NCBI GenBank assembly: GCA_050290265.1
Contig: JBNKHI010000102.1
Location: 1-6,229 of the forward strand
Length of the DNA stretch: 6,229 nucleotides
Direction of reading: 5' to 3'
Source of the DNA: JBNKFV01 sp050290265
Lineage (GTDB): Bacteria; Pseudomonadota; Gammaproteobacteria; Pseudomonadales; Cellvibrionaceae
Shown here one piece after another: positions 1-6,009 of the stretch. Numbering within the stretch: the stretch's first letter is position 1; each line of letters begins with the position of its first letter. Below the pieces are notes generated by a model, which did no database searches, was not told the DNA's origin, and worked only from the letters and a program-made list of their open reading frames with translations. Made by a program: the position numbers and the translations under genes.

Positions 1-17
1 AATTATAAGGACACAAC

Positions 18-23
18 GAGGAA
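18..23 (+). promoter_or_regulatory. Ribosome-binding site of the aldolase gene
   Basis: GAGGAA lies 8 nt before the ATG at 32, which is ideal Shine-Dalgarno spacing. It favours the ATG at 32 over the in-frame ATG three codons later at 41. The aldolase promoter is not visible because only 31 bases precede the gene. Confidence 0.8.
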
Positions 24-31
24 CTATCACT

Positions 32-931
32 ATGGCGGACATGAATACGCAAACGATGCTTGAAAAAGTAAAAACCGGTAAAGGCTTTATTGCCGCATTG
101 GATCAGAGCGGCGGCAGTACCCCCAAGGCCCTTCGTCTTTACGGTGTGAATGAGGATGAATACAGCGGTGACGAAGAAATGTTTAAAATGGTTCACGCCA
201 TGCGTACCCGTATTATTAAGAGCCCGGCATTTACCGGTGAGCGTATTCTGGGCGCTATTCTTTTTGAAAACACCATGGATCGTGACATCGATGGTATACC
301 AACCGCAGAGTTTTTGTGGACACAAAAAAATGTGGTACCGTTTTTAAAAGTTGATAAAGGCTTGGCTGACCTGCAAGACGATGTTCAGGTAATGAAGCCT
401 ATGCCAGAGCTGGATGCTTTATTGGCCCGTGCTAGTGAAAAAGGTATTTTTGGTACCAAGATGCGCTCGGTGATTAAGGGCGCAAATGCCGCTGGTATTG
501 GTGCTGTGGTTGCCCAGCAGTTTGAAGTGGGCAAGCGCATTGCTGCAGTGGGACTGGTACCCATTATTGAGCCAGAAGTCGACATCAATATTGCCGATAA
601 AGCACAAGCCGAAGCGCTGCTGAAAGCTGAAATTGCTCAGCAGATCGATGCGCTACCAGACGATGCACGCATAATGTTAAAGCTGACACTGCCAACCCAG
701 ACTAATCTATACAGTGATTTTGTAAAAAATCCCAAAGTGGTTCGGGTGGTTGCCTTGTCTGGGGGTTACAGCCGTGAAGAGGCCAACAAAAAACTAGCTG
801 AAAACGTGGGTGTGATTGCCAGCTTCTCGCGCGCGTTGACAGAAGGGCTCTCTGCCAAACAATCTGAAGCTGAATTCGACACTATGCTCGATGGCGCTAT
901 TCAGAGTATTTACGAAGCTTCGTTAACGTAA
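32..931 (+). CDS. fda: Class I fructose-bisphosphate aldolase
   Basis: This 299-residue enzyme would cleave fructose 1,6-bisphosphate reversibly into dihydroxyacetone phosphate and glyceraldehyde 3-phosphate, in cytosolic glycolysis and gluconeogenesis. It uses a lysine Schiff base rather than a metal. The sequence shows class I landmarks of the short bacterial type: the N-terminal ALDQSGGSTPKAL segment (22-34), TKMRSVIK (142-149), PIIEPEVDI (177-185) with candidate acid/base Glu180, LKLTLP (216-221) with Lys217 as the probable Schiff-base lysine, and the phosphate-loop-like SGGYSREEA (243-251). The length matches the roughly 295-residue family seen in staphylococci and many proteobacteria. 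The start at 32 is chosen for its good SD. The gene stands alone, ends 19 nt before a hairpin terminator and converges on the IclR gene, so no functional link to the catabolic cluster is implied. Catalytic residue positions are inferred from family knowledge, not from an alignment. Confidence 0.95.
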   Translation: MADMNTQTMLEKVKTGKGFIAALDQSGGSTPKALRLYGVNEDEYSGDEEMFKMVHAMRTRIIKSPAFTGERILGAILFENTMDRDIDGIPTAEFLWTQKNVVPFLKVDKGLADLQDDVQVMKPMPELDALLARASEKGIFGTKMRSVIKGANAAGIGAVVAQQFEVGKRIAAVGLVPIIEPEVDINIADKAQAEALLKAEIAQQIDALPDDARIMLKLTLPTQTNLYSDFVKNPKVVRVVALSGGYSREEANKKLAENVGVIASFSRALTEGLSAKQSEAEFDTMLDGAIQSIYEASLT

Positions 932-950
932 GTCTCAGAGGGTCTTGGTA

Positions 951-977
951 AAATCCCGCTTTTGCGGGATTTTTTTT
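951..977 (+). terminator. Rho-independent terminator of the aldolase gene, probably bidirectional
   Basis: A perfect 9-bp stem, AAATCCCGC (951-959) with GCGGGATTT (964-972), closes a TTTT loop, and the T run continues to 977. This is a classic intrinsic terminator 19 nt after the aldolase stop. Read on the minus strand, the same hairpin lies 21 nt past the IclR stop and is followed by a run of four T. It may therefore also end the five-gene operon, although less strongly. Confidence 0.92.
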
Positions 978-993
978 GCAATTATGGCGGTAT

Positions 994-1731
994 TTATTCT
1001 ACCGGTATTGCCGTACTAAAAATCTGTTCGGTAATACGACTGGCTTGCTTTATCAAGTGCTCTCCCAGCGCCTGCGAGTGATAAATTTTGGCCCGGTTTT
1101 TCTTCATTACCAAGGTAATTGCTGCGCAGGCATAGCCTTCATTATCGAGAATGGGGGCCGCAATGCCAAACAGGTTGTTGTCGAGTTCGCCAAACGATAG
1201 CTCGTACCCGCGGCGCCGGGTTTCACTCAATATTTGTTGCAGTTCTTTCCAGTCTAACGATGGCTCGGTAATGGCGTCGTACATGCGTTTGAGTTTGGGG
1301 CGCTTGGTAAATGCCAGAATGGCTCGGGATGACGCCCCTTTGGCAAAGGGCATTTTATGGCCGCGACCAAAAGTGGGATGGATACTGCTGTTGGCCGACG
1401 TTTCGTAAATGTTAATTGTCTCTTTACCATACATGCTGGTAAGCAGTACGTTGCAGTTAGCGAATTCAGCTAGTTCGTTGGCAATTGGCCCGCCTATTTG
1501 CAGCAGTTTGTCGCATTTTCGCATTTGCAAATCCAACTGAATAATACGCGGCCCTAGTCCATATTCATTGCCGAATTTCACGAGAATACCTGTGGCGGTC
1601 AGCTCGCGAACATAGCGGTAAGCGGTAGGAATTGAGAGGTTTAGTGCTTGCGCAATGGCCTCAACCTCCATTTGTCCTCGCTCCTCGGTGAACAGATCCA
1701 GTACAGAGAGTAGTCTGGTTAAGCTGGACAC
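994..1731 (-). CDS. IclR-family transcriptional regulator
   Basis: This 245-residue protein has the standard IclR length and layout. An N-terminal winged helix-turn-helix spans about residues 1-60, with the recognition region IAQALNLSIPTAYRYVRELTATGIL at 26-50. An effector-binding domain follows, with GRGHKMPFAKGASSRAILAF (122-141) and RRRGYELSFGELDNNLFGIAAPILDNEG (172-199), both typical of the family's ligand pocket. IclR relatives such as PcaR, PobR and MhpR control aromatic catabolism as repressors or activators and bind a pathway compound. It is the last gene of a same-strand cluster and lies 86 nt beyond the hydratase stop, so it is probably co-transcribed with the genes it is likely to control. 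Translation starts at a GTG, supported by a strong SD; no nearby ATG has comparable support. Ligand and sign of regulation cannot be read from the sequence. Confidence 0.93.
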   Translation of the reverse strand: MSSLTRLLSVLDLFTEERGQMEVEAIAQALNLSIPTAYRYVRELTATGILVKFGNEYGLGPRIIQLDLQMRKCDKLLQIGGPIANELAEFANCNVLLTSMYGKETINIYETSANSSIHPTFGRGHKMPFAKGASSRAILAFTKRPKLKRMYDAITEPSLDWKELQQILSETRRRGYELSFGELDNNLFGIAAPILDNEGYACAAITLVMKKNRAKIYHSQALGEHLIKQASRITEQIFSTAIPVE

Positions 1732-1738
1732 GTTAAAT

Positions 1739-1780
1739 ACTCCTGATGGTTTAGGCGCTGGTAGTTCATAGTACAGGAGT
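1739..1780 (-). repeat. Inverted repeat overlapping the IclR ribosome-binding site
   Basis: ACTCCTG (1739-1745) and CAGGAGT (1774-1780) are perfect 7-bp complementary arms separated by 28 nt, in the gap between the hydratase and regulator genes. In the mRNA the downstream arm contains the IclR Shine-Dalgarno sequence, so pairing would hide it. The arms do not extend and the loop is long, so stability is modest. Chance cannot be excluded, because any anti-SD heptamer in a leader would give this pattern. Confidence 0.4.
1740..1744 (-). promoter_or_regulatory. Ribosome-binding site fixing the GTG start of the IclR gene
   Basis: On the minus strand AGGAG lies 8 nt before the GTG at 1731-1729. 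This supports the non-ATG start. The same bases form one arm of an inverted repeat with 1774-1780. Confidence 0.8.
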
Positions 1781-1817
1781 CGTTATGCTAACACCAAGAT
1801 GCCCGGGGTATTGCTTT

Positions 1818-2603
1818 TTAGCTTTGTGGTTCGAACAAGAGTTCAATAGCATCTACTTGCTCGTTGCCTTGAAAGCATTGCAACCGAAAATGATCGCCTG
1901 GCTGTACATTGGTGGCTATTACCATAGCACCAGACAATACGAGGTCGCCTTTAGTAATCTGCTGGTTGTGTTGTTGTAGATGCTTTATTAATCCCAATAC
2001 TGGAATGAGAGGGTTGCTCATCACATTGGCAGAGGTGCCTGTGGCTGTATTGTCAGTGGGGCCAATCAGTTCCATCTTGCAGTCAGAAAAATGAAAAGCG
2101 TCTGGCGAAAAAGAGTGCTCGGATATCAAGCAACCAGTCGCTGCAAGATTATCTGCTATCAGATCGACTAAGGCTTTTGAGTTCAGCAGCCTGCGGCTAA
2201 CAATTTCAAAACCGAAATGCACACTGTCGATATAAGACAGAAGTTGGTCAACGTGTTCGATGTGGTCAGGGCAGTCATGGCCAAAGCGCAACGCTACCTC
2301 GCCCTCCAGGTGCGTTGGCAGTGGCGAGGGGTGAGGCACTGTCGTATTAGTAAACAAACCACGTGCAAACAAAGGGGCGTAGACGGGATGAGTCACTCCA
2401 AAAGTTTGTTGCGCTTTGTGATTGGTTAATCCGGCTTTCCAGCCAATCAGTTTTTCACCTGTAGCAACCAGTTGCGTATTCACCGTCGACTGCAGTTTGT
2501 ACGCCGACGCTATATTTGAGTTGGGTACGCTCGTGGAATAGAGAGCCTCGCTCGCGCATTGACGCTTCAGTGCATCAAATATGTGTTGCTCCAACGTTTG
2601 CAT
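1818..2603 (-). CDS. 2-keto-4-pentenoate hydratase-like protein (MhpD/XylJ family)
   Basis: This 261-residue protein belongs to the fumarylacetoacetase-fold hydratase/decarboxylase family of meta-cleavage pathways. Members add water to 2-hydroxypenta-2,4-dienoate or related 2-oxo-enoates (or decarboxylate oxalocrotonate), using a divalent metal. Visible family motifs are IGWKAGLTN (53-61, with the conserved Lys56), LEGEVALRF (99-107, with metal-ligand candidates Glu100 and Glu102), FGFEIVSRR (130-138, third candidate Glu133), ADNLAATG (150-157) and GDLVLSGAM (219-227). Length is close to MhpD (about 269). The start is the first in-frame ATG, 41 nt after the flavoprotein stop, but its SD is poor: the nearest AAGG is 14 nt upstream. 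Position after a ring hydroxylase and a dioxygenase-like gene supports a meta-cleavage role. Family membership does not separate pentenoate hydratase from hept-ene-dioate hydratase or oxalocrotonate decarboxylase. Confidence 0.88.
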   Translation of the reverse strand: MQTLEQHIFDALKRQCASEALYSTSVPNSNIASAYKLQSTVNTQLVATGEKLIGWKAGLTNHKAQQTFGVTHPVYAPLFARGLFTNTTVPHPSPLPTHLEGEVALRFGHDCPDHIEHVDQLLSYIDSVHFGFEIVSRRLLNSKALVDLIADNLAATGCLISEHSFSPDAFHFSDCKMELIGPTDNTATGTSANVMSNPLIPVLGLIKHLQQHNQQITKGDLVLSGAMVIATNVQPGDHFRLQCFQGNEQVDAIELLFEPQS

Positions 2604-2644
2604 AACGGTGAGATCTGCCTTTATGGATAAATAACTGCCATTGA

Positions 2645-4267
2645 TTAATGAGCTGCTCGGGTGAGTTGTGTTTGAAGTTCGTCCATCACCTGCTGGAAAT
2701 TACTGGCTGACGCCACTGCAGCAACATAGCGGTCGGGACGAATAATCGCAATACACTCACGTTGTTCATTGAACCAATAATGTAATTTATTGGTAAGGTC
2801 TTCCACATTGGCGGTGTTGTCACTACTTTGAATACGCTGGTCATGAGACAAGCCGCTACGTGATCGATTGGCCTGAATAAACTGTGTATTGAGACCGCTC
2901 CAGAAAACGATTGATTTTTCAGACAGTAACGCTGCTGGGTCTACGCGATAGCCAACGACTGAAAACCAAGGGCCGAGAATATCGTCGAGTTTGGTTGCTT
3001 TACCTTCGCTGTTTTCAACGTCTGGTTGAATAAACAGTTTGCCTACTGCGCTATCAGTTGAGGGTTCGCCATTGTGATGTAAGACAATGCCTCGGGTGAA
3101 TTGGGCTATTGGTTTGAACTTGAATTCAAGTAGATGCTCACGCAAGGCAGGTACGCCATCGATGGCATGAAAAATCCAATCGCGCACACCTGCCGCTACC
3201 GGGTCTGTTAGGCCTAACACCGCACCCATGTTGTCAGCCAGAGCGATTAAATCAATCGCGTGATCACGTCGTTCCAGCTCGTAGGTGGCCAGAATAGCAG
3301 GGGGTAACATTTGTTTAACCGCGGCGGCTATTTTCCAGGCGATATTGCCAATATCACGGAGGCCTGAATTTAAGCCTTGCCCAGCCCAGGGCGGTGTAAG
3401 GTGAGCGGCATCTCCCACGAGTAACGCCCGGCCTTGGTGGAAGGTTTTTGCCACACGGGAATGGTGGGTATAGGCGCGAATACGCAATAGCTGTAGTTGA
3501 TCGGCTTTATCGCCAATATGCCGTCTAATCAGGTTCCTTACCTTTTCTTCCTGTACCATCTGTTCTTCATCTTCACCATCAAATAACATGAATTCCCAGC
3601 GTCGGTGCTGGTAAGGAAGATAGATGCAAACAAAGGGGCGCACTGGGTCGGCATGTAATGCCGTGAAGGGAGCGTCGAGGTTATCGTTGTTGGTGTCAAC
3701 AACAATCCACTTGCGTGGATGTGTAACGCCTTCCAGTGGTATGCCTAAAAGATCGCGCACGGTAGAACGGCCACCATCGGCGCCAACTACATAATCTGCC
3801 TTGATTTTGTAGCGAGTATTGTCTGGCCCATTAATGACTAACTCTGCGTCTTGCTCGTTCTGATGCAGCGTCAGTAGCTCATGCCCGGTGCGCAGGTCTA
3901 GGTGATTAAAGCGCTGAAGCCCATTGCGCAATGTCACTTCTGCCAGTTGTTGCATAAAAATATTGCGCATGGGCCAGCCGTTTTTTCGTTCGCTGGGTTT
4001 GACTTCCGCAAAACATACCCCGCGACCATTGTAATAACGTAAGGGTACATCCTGAATCATATCGCGCAGACATTCTTCGGCGAGGCCAACAGTTTGTAAT
4101 ACGCGCAGGGCTTCATCGTCCATACCTACGGCGCGAGGAAAAGGCAGAATCTCCTCGCTGCGCTCGATCACAATCGTCTCAATACCATAAATGCCCATGT
4201 AGTTAGCCAGGGCAATGCCGTTAGGGCCACCGCCAACAATCACAACGCTGGTTTTCTCGCAGTTCAT
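2645..4267 (-). CDS. FAD-dependent aromatic hydroxylase (MhpA/PheA-type class A flavoprotein monooxygenase)
   Basis: This 540-residue enzyme probably uses NAD(P)H, FAD and O2 to hydroxylate a phenolic ring next to an existing hydroxyl, giving a catechol. The class A motifs are all present: Rossmann GGGPNG (12-17) followed by IVIER (about 32-36), the DG motif GADGGRSTVR (162-171) and the GD motif VGDAAH (284-289) with TPPWAGQGLNSGLRD (291-305). The C-terminal part, after about residue 400, fits the thioredoxin-like extension of the phenol hydroxylase/MhpA branch, including a late RPDRYVA segment. Length matches MhpA (about 554). The reading frame extends upstream to 4327, but that would run into the dioxygenase gene. 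The ATG at 4267 has an AGGAG 10 nt upstream and begins directly before the first beta strand, so it is preferred. It starts 7 nt after the preceding stop, consistent with tight co-translation. The true substrate is unknown. Confidence 0.92.
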   Translation of the reverse strand: MNCEKTSVVIVGGGPNGIALANYMGIYGIETIVIERSEEILPFPRAVGMDDEALRVLQTVGLAEECLRDMIQDVPLRYYNGRGVCFAEVKPSERKNGWPMRNIFMQQLAEVTLRNGLQRFNHLDLRTGHELLTLHQNEQDAELVINGPDNTRYKIKADYVVGADGGRSTVRDLLGIPLEGVTHPRKWIVVDTNNDNLDAPFTALHADPVRPFVCIYLPYQHRRWEFMLFDGEDEEQMVQEEKVRNLIRRHIGDKADQLQLLRIRAYTHHSRVAKTFHQGRALLVGDAAHLTPPWAGQGLNSGLRDIGNIAWKIAAAVKQMLPPAILATYELERRDHAIDLIALADNMGAVLGLTDPVAAGVRDWIFHAIDGVPALREHLLEFKFKPIAQFTRGIVLHHNGEPSTDSAVGKLFIQPDVENSEGKATKLDDILGPWFSVVGYRVDPAALLSEKSIVFWSGLNTQFIQANRSRSGLSHDQRIQSSDNTANVEDLTNKLHYWFNEQRECIAIIRPDRYVAAVASASNFQQVMDELQTQLTRAAH

Positions 4268-4274
4268 GGGGTAC

Positions 4275-4739
4275 TTACTCCTGCTTGCCAAAAATAGGAT
4301 CCAGTTCAATGGGATTGCTTGGCGCATTCAATTCTTTGAATAATGCTTTGGCTTTTTCATCATCGTGTTCTGTTTCGAGAAAAAACTCCAGGCGATGACC
4401 GTCTGGGTCTTCAAAATAAACGCCGCGCCCAACACCGTGATCCGTTGTTTTAATAACGTTTACGCCTTTTTCCAACAGCATGCCGTAAAGACGGCGTAGT
4501 ACTGTTTCATCACCTTCGATTTCCAAACCATAGTGTTGCAGTTCTTTGCCACCGGGAATATCGTGTTTGGCTTCAATCAGAGCAATATCGTGATGTTTCT
4601 GGCCAAAGCCCATCATTGTCCACTGCTCGCCCACGGCAGTAATTTCCATTCCTAATATATCCTTATACCACGCTGATGACGCCTTCATGTCGGAGACGAA
4701 CAGTGAAATGTGTGTCCGTATGACTCTTGGCATTTTCAT
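4275..4739 (-). CDS. Single-domain VOC protein, probable extradiol dioxygenase
   Basis: This 154-residue cytosolic protein is a single vicinal-oxygen-chelate unit of paired beta-alpha-beta-beta-beta modules. The expected metal triad is visible as His10 (in RTHISLF), His69 (in LQHYGLEI) and Glu118 (in HRLEFFLE). Other residues resemble type I extradiol dioxygenases: the pair His49-His50 in KHHDIAL matches the HH-x-(I/L)-A motif that carries a catalytic His, and Tyr108 lies 10 residues before the ligand Glu, the spacing found in homoprotocatechuate and biphenyl-diol dioxygenases. The inferred reaction is O2-dependent meta cleavage of the catechol made by the adjacent flavoprotein. Classic enzymes are about 300 residues with two domains, so this is a short form. 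Glyoxalase or another VOC activity remains possible. A TTG-initiated reading reaches 4754 but lacks an SD; the ATG at 4739 has AAGG 8 nt upstream. Confidence 0.82.
   Translation of the reverse strand: MKMPRVIRTHISLFVSDMKASSAWYKDILGMEITAVGEQWTMMGFGQKHHDIALIEAKHDIPGGKELQHYGLEIEGDETVLRRLYGMLLEKGVNVIKTTDHGVGRGVYFEDPDGHRLEFFLETEHDDEKAKALFKELNAPSNPIELDPIFGKQE
4278..4282 (-). promoter_or_regulatory. Ribosome-binding site fixing the flavoprotein start
   Basis: Minus-strand AGGAG is 10 nt before the ATG at 4267 and sits inside the last codons of the dioxygenase-like gene. It decides against the longer 560-residue reading that begins at 4327. Confidence 0.75.
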
Positions 4740-4747
4740 AGTGATCA

Positions 4748-4751
4748 CCTT
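4748..4751 (-). promoter_or_regulatory. Ribosome-binding site of the VOC/dioxygenase-like gene
   Basis: AAGG, within GAAGGTGA on the minus strand, is 8 nt before the ATG at 4739. It selects that start over the upstream TTG (4754), which has no SD, and over the ATG two codons downstream (4733), whose spacing would be too long. Confidence 0.65.
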
Positions 4752-4765
4752 CAATGTGTACTGAA

Positions 4766-5560
4766 TTAAATGTAGATACCGCGAGTCATTCCGCCATCAA
4801 TACCTAATGATTCACCAGTGATGGAGCCAGATTTAGGTGACGCGAGAAAACCTACCAACCAGGCAATTTCCACTGGCTGTAACGTGCGGCGAATCGGTGT
4901 ATTGTCGATGTAAGCTTGTTTTACTTCCTCAGGCGTTTTGCCCTGCTTAATGCCTTCGCGTTCGTAAAGTTCCTGGATGTGTGGTGTATCAACAACGCCA
5001 GGGTGAATAATATTCATGGTGATACCATAGGGCCCCAGTTGATCAGAGAGGGTTTTATTCATATGAATAATGGCCATGTTACGCATGCCAGAGATAATTT
5101 TGCTGGCACGAGCGGTGAGGCCGCCAATGTTTACAATGCGGCCAAAGCCCTGCTTTTTCATATACGGTGCCACTGCCTGAATACAACGGAAGTAGCCGAT
5201 CGATTTAGTGTTGAGGTCGCCGAGTAATTCTTCTGGTGGAGCGGATTCAAGATCGTTGCGTACCACACCGGAGGGTGCAGCAGCATTGTTTACGAGAATA
5301 TCAATATGGCCAAAATGCTCTGCCGCCTGGGTTACCATGGTTTTCACCTTTTCGGTGTCACTGGTGTCGCAGTAAAGGGGTAATACTTCAACACCCGTTT
5401 CGCCAGTAATTTCTGTTGCTGCGGTTTCCAGTGTCGCTATGGTTCTACCGCAAATCACCACTTTGCAGCCTTCCTGCGCAAGAAACAGTGCGACATCTTT
5501 GCCGATGCCTGATCCACCACCAGTGATGATGGCTACGCGATCTTTAATATCTAAATCCAT
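4766..5560 (-). CDS. Short-chain dehydrogenase/reductase-fold protein with altered catalytic residues
   Basis: This 264-residue protein has the classical SDR fold. Features are the nucleotide-binding TGGGSGIG (13-20), a beta-2 end reading VVICGRT (34-40) with no acidic residue (which suggests NADP(H)), the structural NNAAAPSG (91-98), Asn117 in DLNTKS, the HPGVVDTP loop (186-193), and the C-terminal ITGESLGIDGG (247-257). The active site is unusual. Where the family normally has NISS and YxxxK, this protein has NIGG (144-147) and a segment aligning as Ser157-x-x-x-Asn161, so the usual Ser, Tyr and Lys are all replaced. The frame is intact and the fold motifs are good, so this is not obvious decay. 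It is the first gene of the operon, with GGAG 6 nt before its ATG and 26 nt to the next gene. A redox step, an atypical reductase or a non-redox role are all possible; substrate unknown. Confidence 0.85.
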   Translation of the reverse strand: MDLDIKDRVAIITGGGSGIGKDVALFLAQEGCKVVICGRTIATLETAATEITGETGVEVLPLYCDTSDTEKVKTMVTQAAEHFGHIDILVNNAAAPSGVVRNDLESAPPEELLGDLNTKSIGYFRCIQAVAPYMKKQGFGRIVNIGGLTARASKIISGMRNMAIIHMNKTLSDQLGPYGITMNIIHPGVVDTPHIQELYEREGIKQGKTPEEVKQAYIDNTPIRRTLQPVEIAWLVGFLASPKSGSITGESLGIDGGMTRGIYI

Positions 5561-5613
5561 AAATAACTCCGGAAAAAAGTGTCATATTGATTGTTGGTTA
5601 CTGGGTAAGAGAC

Positions 5614-5638
5614 CGCCAAACTGCGAATGCAGCTGGCG
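5614..5638 (-). other. Short hairpin in the leader of the SDR gene
   Basis: CGCCA (5614-5618) pairs with TGGCG (5634-5638), then CTGC (5621-5624) with GCAG (5629-5632), around a GAAT loop and with a small AA/C internal bulge. It lies 53 nt upstream of the SDR start codon and has no T run, so it is not a terminator. It may be a leader RNA structure; its function is unknown. Confidence 0.4.
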
Positions 5639-5671
5639 TGCTGATCGCGGTCGCGCTGAGTGGTGTACACG

Positions 5672-5770
5672 CTAGTACGGTTTTTTTTCAGCTGGAAGAT
5701 TTTTGGAAAAAGGCGTACTGCCCCGTTGCTTAGTGACAACAGAGTGATGCTGAGGTGTTGAAGCATTCAT
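5672..5770 (-). CDS. Possible 32-codon small ORF in the operon leader
   Basis: On the minus strand an ATG at 5770 is preceded by AAGGA with 7 nt spacing, as good an initiation site as those of the real genes here. It opens a 32-residue frame that ends at TAG (5672-5674), 111 nt before the SDR start. The peptide begins MNASTPQHHSVV and is polar and basic, rich in Ser, Thr, Pro and Lys, with no membrane segment. It has no run of codons for one amino acid that would mark a classical attenuator. It could be a leader peptide, a small protein of unknown role, or the remnant of a gene start. I do not recognise it. Confidence 0.3.
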   Translation of the reverse strand: MNASTPQHHSVVTKQRGSTPFSKNLPAEKKPY

Positions 5771-5814
5771 AAGGTGTTCCTTGGTTGTCTGTGATTGGTC
5801 TTTCTAATTGTTTT

Positions 5815-5833
5815 TTTATCGTAATATGATAAA
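5815..5833. promoter_or_regulatory. AT-rich 19-bp palindrome, candidate operator
   Basis: TTTATCGTAATATGATAAA is a near-perfect palindrome: 9-bp arms with a single mismatch around one central base. Its right half (TAATATGATAAA, 5822-5833) recurs exactly at 6020-6031. Size, symmetry and position upstream of the operon resemble a dimeric regulator site. It overlaps the candidate -10 element, which would fit repression. The binding protein is unknown; the co-encoded IclR regulator is one candidate. Confidence 0.45.
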
Positions 5834-5847
5834 CCATGCTTTTGCAA
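5818..5847 (-). promoter_or_regulatory. Weak candidate sigma-70 promoter for the catabolic operon
   Basis: Minus-strand TTGCAA (5847-5842) and TACGAT (5823-5818) each match 4 of 6 consensus bases and are separated by 18 nt. Transcription would begin near 5811, leaving a leader of about 250 nt before the SDR gene that includes the 32-codon ORF and the hairpin. In this AT-rich sequence such matches can arise by chance. Confidence 0.22.
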
Positions 5848-5911
5848 ACGCATTTTTCCCTGTTTTTGGTATTTTAATGATGCTTAGAGATAAGGTTTGT
5901 GGAAGAAAATT

Positions 5912-5935
5912 GCTGAATCGTGGGCTGAATCGTGG
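5912..5935. repeat. Perfect tandem duplication of a 12-bp unit
   Basis: The unit GCTGAATCGTGG occurs twice head to tail with no gap (5912-5923 and 5924-5935). It lies about 75 bp upstream of the weak candidate promoter, a suitable place for an activator. Direct half-site repeats are known among some IclR-family operators such as those of PcaU, but this motif is not one I recognise. Confidence 0.75.
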
Positions 5936-6009
5936 AAAGGTACTTGATTTTCAATGGGTTGAAAGCGGCCTTTGCAGTGAAATGAATGCCGCAGCAGGGC
6001 TTCTCTTGA

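Noticed and set aside
1785..1979. Plus-strand 64-codon ORF with AGGAG 5 nt before its ATG
   Set aside because: Most of it lies antisense inside the hydratase gene, the SD is the mirror arm of the inverted repeat at the IclR start, and the peptide shows no family signature.
4268..4327. Longer 560-residue start of the flavoprotein
   Set aside because: The extra 20 residues overlap the dioxygenase-like gene and precede the FAD-binding strand. A proper SD and ATG exist at 4282-4265.
4740..4754. TTG start five codons upstream for the VOC protein
   Set aside because: No SD precedes it, while the ATG at 4739 has AAGG at 8 nt.
5551..5766. Minus-strand 71-codon ORF overlapping the SDR start
   Set aside because: It shares the leader with the better-initiated 32-codon ORF in another frame, its SD spacing is longer, and it shows no recognisable motif.
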